The notes beneath the pieces are model-generated. The model searched no databases. It had not been told where the DNA came from and saw nothing but the letters and a program-made list of their open reading frames with translations. Of a DNA stretch of 64,000 nt, positions 59,401-64,000 are shown in pieces. The number at the start of each line of letters is the position of its first letter. Within the stretch, counting starts at the first letter, position 1. Source of the DNA: Campylorhamphus procurvoides (Eukaryota > Chordata > Aves > Passeriformes > Dendrocolaptidae); NCBI GenBank assembly GCA_013396655.1, contig WBMV01003298.1:3034312-3098311 (forward strand), in the 5' to 3' direction. Made by a program: the position numbers and the translations under genes.

Positions 59401-61262
59401 TTTGAAGTTTAGAATATGACCTTTTTGAAGTGTTTAGTGATAAATAAGTTGAAAGTCAAAGGTAGTGCTTCCTTAGTCCTGACTTTAATAATCCAAGCCT
59501 TGTGTGATGGGTCACAGTTGCTGCTGCCGAGTAATTTTTGGGCAGCTAGTGTATTCCCTCATCTCAGACCTGCTTTAATAAGAAAATGGTAAAAGTTTGC
59601 CATCAAAGGCAGAATAGAATCACTCACTGCTGTCAAATCGGAAAATTAAAATGTATTTTCAAATGATGTGTTTTGTATATACAGTTTATTTAGTAAAACA
59701 TGTTCTTTCTCACACACATATTTCATATGCAAAGTAATGTGAAAGGTGCAAAAAAAAAGAAAAGTTAACTCATATTGAAAAGGCTGTAAGTTTCTGCGTG
59801 ACCAAGGCAGTAGCAAATAAAATTTAGAAAACCCACTCTTTTGAAAAGCTCTTCCTCTTGCTCCTTTACAGATAACAGCAAAGATGATGATAAAACCCCT
59901 TGTTTGGCTCTGAATTCCTTGTGCACCTCAGCTGTGGTCACAGTTTTAGTCCTAACAAGTTTTTAAATGTTCATATATTAGGCCCACTCTTAGACATGTG
60001 CAGCTGCCTACTTGCACAGACAGTCGTTTCTATGGAAATCAATTGATGGCAAATTGTATCTTCAAAACTGGCCCCCTTTCTTTTTAATTTGCTCCAGACA
60101 GAGAGTAATTTCTTTTCACATTTTGAATAAAGGGAATATCTGCCCCAGAATGAAGATTTGATTACCAGCAGTCTTAGATTATTTTTACAGCTGAAGTTGA
60201 TTTCTTGATATGAAAGTGTTTCTGGCTAAGAGCCCAGATAAGGGTACAAGAAAAGGTAGGCTTAGATTGCAACAAGGGTACTTTTAGATTAGATTCCGAG
60301 CCAAAGTTGCAAATGGCATTGTGGTGATGATGCTCCAGAAGTGCTGACTGAGAAGGGTTAAGGCATGCCCAGAGGTTTTGGGAAATGTACAGTACAGGCT
60401 AGAAGGACTTCTGTGAGGAATGAGCTGGAGAGAGCTGGTCCAGTCTTCCAGTCACGCCCCAATTTTCTGTGATGCAGGTCTTGCTTTCTCAATTCCCCTC
60501 CTTCAAGAAAGACGAAGAAGACAGGCAGAAGATTTTCATACGTGTTATGCCTCTGATAGAAGTAAGGCGATGTAGAAATACAGTTCACCACATTCAATCC
60601 TTAACTAAATGCTGTATTCGAAGGGGTCCCTTTTGGTTTTCATGTGCAAAACCTGTTTTAACATTGCAGGGGAAAAACCATGATGATTCCTCAGGAAAGG
60701 TAATCATAAATGTTTGTTGCTCAGGAATTGATGGTACCTGAGGAACTCCATGGGGGTAGCATGTCCTCCACGAGAGGGCAAGGGCTGCTGTCCCCCCAAG
60801 CAGCCCTGAGCAGTGTATAGTGCTTGCAGGAGGGAGGACTCACTGTTATCCCAGGCTGGCCAAGCTGTCCAAAACAGATGAGCTCCAACAGTGACCTTCT
60901 GTAGGCTGTACAGAAGGAAAGGCAGAGTCAGATTTTTGGCTGGGTACAGCCTTTTAACTGCCAGATACCTTCTGAGTTGGAAAGAAGGTTTTGAAGAGTT
61001 GTTTCTGTGTTTGCTCTTGGCAACAACTCTCTGATCACATTAGCAAAAGGAAAACTGGTGCAGCTATAGCAAAAACTGATTTTAAGTGCTATTCCCACGA
61101 TCTGGGTAGTTTTCCTCTGGCAAGCCTTTCACATTTAGCACATACTGTCTAGGCTAATGCTTTCCTTCGTGTCACTCTGTCAGTTTGCTAATGCTGGTTC
61201 CTTTTTCCAATATTTTTCTCCTTCCTCTTTAAAGGGATGAAAAATGAGGAACAGGTTCATAT

Positions 61263-62324
61263 TCACTCAGAAAACACTGTCCTTCTCCCACTGCCATGGC
61301 CACAGTGATCCTCCTGCTGTGTCAGGGGTAATGCTGTTGGTGTCCTGTGGGGCAGGAGGGAGCTGAGGAAGAGGTTCTTGTGTTGCTGGCAGTCCCAGCA
61401 TGTGGCACAAGGCTTCAAGACAGGACATAGCTTAATAATCTTTTTCAGGTGTGTCTTCTCACGGAATTCTTTTGCAGCAAAATAGTAGAAGATGGCATCC
61501 AGGCAGCAGTTCAGGTTGGCGAATATCATCGACACCTGGATGAAGAGGCTGATGGTTTGTTTCAGGCTGCAGTCCACTATGACGTGCTGCCTCACCAGGC
61601 ACTGGAGGCAGATCGCCAGGTGGACGGGTGTGAAGCACACCAAAAACACCACAAGGTTGATGATAATTACTCGTAGGGAGCCACTGCCTTCTACCTTCTT
61701 TTTGGCTTGGCTTTTGTGGTTCAGAAGAATCCAGATGTTTTGAGCAGAGCAGAAAACCATCACTGCAAGTGGGATCAGAAATCCAAATATTTCCACAGAA
61801 ACAATGAGGGGGACACTCCACGCCTGGTCTGACATGTTGTGGAAGCATGTAAAAGGGTCTTTCTTGTGAAACACATACATTGGGCTGCTGCAAATCCAAG
61901 CTACTGCCCAGATGAGGCAGCAAACCATGACAGCCCACCGGGGGGATTGGTTAGCTCGGCCTTCAAAGGGGTGCCTTATGCAGATGTATCTGTCGACAGT
62001 GATGCAGACAATGATGAAGATGCTGCCATACGTGTTGACGAAGTAAAGAGACTGTATGAATGAGCACAGGAGGCCAGGAGCTGCTGTGATGGAGTAGTAG
62101 AGCTTCAGTGGCAGCGAGAGGAGCAGCAGGACGTCTGCAAGTGCGAGGTTGATCATGTAAACTGAGGTTTTGGTCTGTTTCTTCCAAAAGCAGCAGAACA
62201 CAAAGAGGGCCAGGACGTTGAGAACCAGCCCGAGAATGAAGGTGGGGATGGAAATCCCCAACTGCAGAGTCTTTGCTAAGCTGTCAATGGCTGTAAAATT
62301 GCATTTCCCACTGCTGTTGGTCAT
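61263..62324 (-). CDS. GPR55: GPR55, lysophosphatidylinositol receptor
   Basis: This is a class A GPCR of 353 residues in one coding exon, expected at the plasma membrane and, in mammals, coupled to G12/13 and Gq on binding lysophosphatidylinositol. AKTLQLGISIPTFILGL near the N terminus and CFHNMSDQAWS in loop 2 match human GPR55 closely. Landmarks are Asn36 (TM1), Asp64 (TM2), Cys87 and Cys160 (disulfide), DRY at 111-113, Trp139 (TM4), Pro185 (TM5), CFTP at 230-233 and NLNCCLD then Tyr280 in TM7. Sequons lie at Asn3, Asn9 and Asn163. Human GPR55 has 319 residues; the extra length is a C-terminal tail with cysteines at 300, 306, 309 and 312, possible palmitoylation sites. The start ATG lies 7 bases after a splice acceptor. 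Position and strand relative to ITM2C agree with human. Confidence 0.93.
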   Translation of the reverse strand: MTNSSGKCNFTAIDSLAKTLQLGISIPTFILGLVLNVLALFVFCCFWKKQTKTSVYMINLALADVLLLLSLPLKLYYSITAAPGLLCSFIQSLYFVNTYGSIFIIVCITVDRYICIRHPFEGRANQSPRWAVMVCCLIWAVAWICSSPMYVFHKKDPFTCFHNMSDQAWSVPLIVSVEIFGFLIPLAVMVFCSAQNIWILLNHKSQAKKKVEGSGSLRVIIINLVVFLVCFTPVHLAICLQCLVRQHVIVDCSLKQTISLFIQVSMIFANLNCCLDAIFYYFAAKEFREKTHLKKIIKLCPVLKPCATCWDCQQHKNLFLSSLLPHRTPTALPLTQQEDHCGHGSGRRTVFSE

Positions 62325-62333
62325 TTCTCCCCT
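62325..62333 (-). other. Splice acceptor and short 5' UTR of GPR55
   Basis: On the minus strand ctctctctgtcattttag ends at 62332, followed by ggggaga-type bases and the ATG. An untranslated exon upstream is expected at higher coordinates, within 62334-64000 or beyond the window. I did not identify it. Confidence 0.65.
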
Positions 62334-64000
62334 AAAATGACAGAGAGAGTGGGTTGGAAATGTGTAAAACTGCAGGCTAATGCCATGACAAGCCAGACCA
62401 ACATACTTTCAAACACAGTTCTGGGCTTTTTTAGGTTTGGTCAGCCTTTGGCTATCGTGGGAAGCAGAACCTCATATCATGCACAGAGCTTTCTCTTTCC
62501 AATATGACTGACTTGATCTCTTATAAGGGAGTCTGATTTTCAGTGGCAAGTAGCCAGCATCCACTGACTACCATGCCCTTTAGCATAATCCCATTCAGAT
62601 ATTGAAAAGGCTGACCCATTTAAACACATATTTTCAAAAACTCTAATGAGTACTGGCTATCTCTAGTAACTTATATGTCTGTTGAAATTTCCCTAACAAT
62701 TACGTTTGTTTCTGTTGCTACACAGAGATTAGTGAATTTATTGTTCTATATTAAGGTGTGTCAATCTGATAGCTGGGATTTTACTCTTACATTTGTGATT
62801 CCCTACATCAGTAGCTTTTGCTGATGTGCTTTTGCTACACCCCCATTTATATATTTTAATTTCACCTAGTGCTTATATCCATGGCAGTTTTTTAAAAGGT
62901 CAGCTTAAGAAGCCTGATCTTTTATCTGGGTGCAAAATGAGTAAGTGCGTTTTCTCACTTGTGTTTAACTTTCAGCTCTGTTTAAATGTGGGGTTTGCAA
63001 GTCCTTTAAATTTTAACTGATTATCTTAGATAATCCAACAAAAAATAGCAAATGCAAGGGATGACATCTTCATAATACAGTTCTTAATAAAGTATAATTT
63101 GCATGAAATTAAGTGTTATTGCTGTTCTTAAAAATATATGTGCTCTAATAAACTATACCTTAAAAGTGCTTTTTTATAACCTCTCTAAACCAAAATCACA
63201 AAAATTCCTAATAAAGCCACCTGAGCTGGGCTGTCACAGCTCTGTGAACTTCAGAAACAGCAAAAGGAAATCTAGATGTTATCAGCGGATTTATCTGTCA
63301 GAAACGAGAACAAAAAGAAAACCCTGGTTTGGTCATCAAGATGAGGCTGAATCAGTCCCTTTGAGCCAGCAATGTGTGGCAGTCACTTGGAAAATCACGT
63401 GTTTGGTGGTACATGTGAGATGAGAAGATCACCCCAAACACAGAGCTGCACCAGTGCCATGTGTACATGGGATTATTGCAGGCAGGTGCTGCTGTCACTG
63501 CAGGGCAGGACAGCTAAGGGGACATGGGGACACTGCTGCTGTGTGAGCACGGGTGTCCTGTGACCAAGAGCATCCATCTAGCTGGGGAAAAATCAGATTG
63601 CATGAAACATTTCATGGAAGAGACAACACCTGTTAATCCAGCACTTCATGTACTAAGTAAATACATGAGAAAACCGTGCTTTTCTTCTCTGAAAAGTCTG
63701 ACATTTGGTTCTACTTTCATCAGAATTCTGTCTCACTGAATGCTTTTTCTTTAGAATTTGTTACTACCAAATTACATAGAGCATTACTCCAGAAAATGAT
63801 TCATTTAAAGAAAATGTTAGCCAGCCTTTAAATTGGTAATTTCAAGTACTCTAATGGAGTGTCTGATTGTCAAAACCATGATTGTTTTTATCATTCTACC
63901 CTCTCAAATTCAAATTTCATATCTTGAGTAATCCAAGGGAACTGTTTGCAATCATTTTGCTCAAAGTTATTTCAAGATTCATTTTCATTGACAAATAACC
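62334..64000. other. Upstream of the GPR55 coding exon, no gene seen
   Basis: AT-rich, without recognisable exons. If the acceptor at 62332 is used, this is GPR55 5' intron sequence, possibly with a noncoding exon. No sign was seen of the next human neighbours of this locus. Confidence 0.5.

Larger units (their letters stand above)
41379..61262. other. Non-coding region between the two GPCR genes
   Basis: No further receptor or other gene was recognised. It should contain the upstream untranslated exon(s) and promoter of the divergent receptor (toward 41400 and above) and the 3' UTR of GPR55 (below 61263). Minus-strand AATAAA at 59685-59690 and ATTAAA at 60083-60088 are candidate poly(A) signals. 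It also holds an A-rich tract (51920-51996), a CAA-rich run (53355-53402), and AT-rich, low-CpG stretches near 49130-49320 and 59560-60060 that could be regulatory. Confidence 0.5.

Noticed and set aside
61459..61938. Minus-strand 159-codon frame in another phase within GPR55
   Set aside because: It overlaps the conserved GPR55 frame out of phase; Pro/Gln/His-rich composition is typical of a shadow.

Overview
This window looks like nuclear DNA from a bird, most likely the region matching human 2q37 (chicken chromosome 9 by my recollection of synteny). Three things support this: split, intron-containing vertebrate genes; two decayed copies that resemble the 3' end of CR1 LINE elements, the dominant avian retrotransposon; and otherwise very low repeat content. 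I see no sign of prokaryotic operons, viral genomes or CRISPR arrays. One 275-base assembly gap (2003-2277) and one isolated N (29220) interrupt the sequence.

Layout. 1-16360 has no recognisable coding exon; it is upstream sequence and/or the first intron of ITM2C, with two different GC-rich minisatellites (1821-2002 and 2620-2820) flanking the assembly gap. 16361-24168 (+) carries coding exons 2-6 of ITM2C (BRI3), a type II membrane protein with a BRICHOS domain. All five exons join in frame at GT/AG borders and give 226 of an expected roughly 267 residues. Exon 1 (about 40 residues) is not visible and may lie in the gap or before the window. A probable 3' UTR runs to about 26445. 26446-40415 has no gene. 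40416-41363 (-) is a single-exon class A GPCR of the GPR35/GPR55 group. About 20 kb further on, 61263-62324 (-) is a second, clearer GPR55 orthologue. Both receptors begin directly downstream of a good splice acceptor, so each probably has untranslated 5' exon(s) further up the minus strand. The rest is non-coding.

How it fits together. ITM2C (+) facing GPR55 (-) is the same convergent order as in human. The additional receptor between them looks like a tandem paralogue. It has diverged more than GPR55: it lacks the usual Trp in TM4 and Pro in TM5, and its N terminus is a short in-frame repeat that makes three evenly spaced N-glycosylation sequons. I found no convincing new molecular system. 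The best leads are this divergent paralogue, its repeat-built N terminus, the hidden ITM2C first exon, and several AT-rich stretches that could be conserved regulatory DNA.
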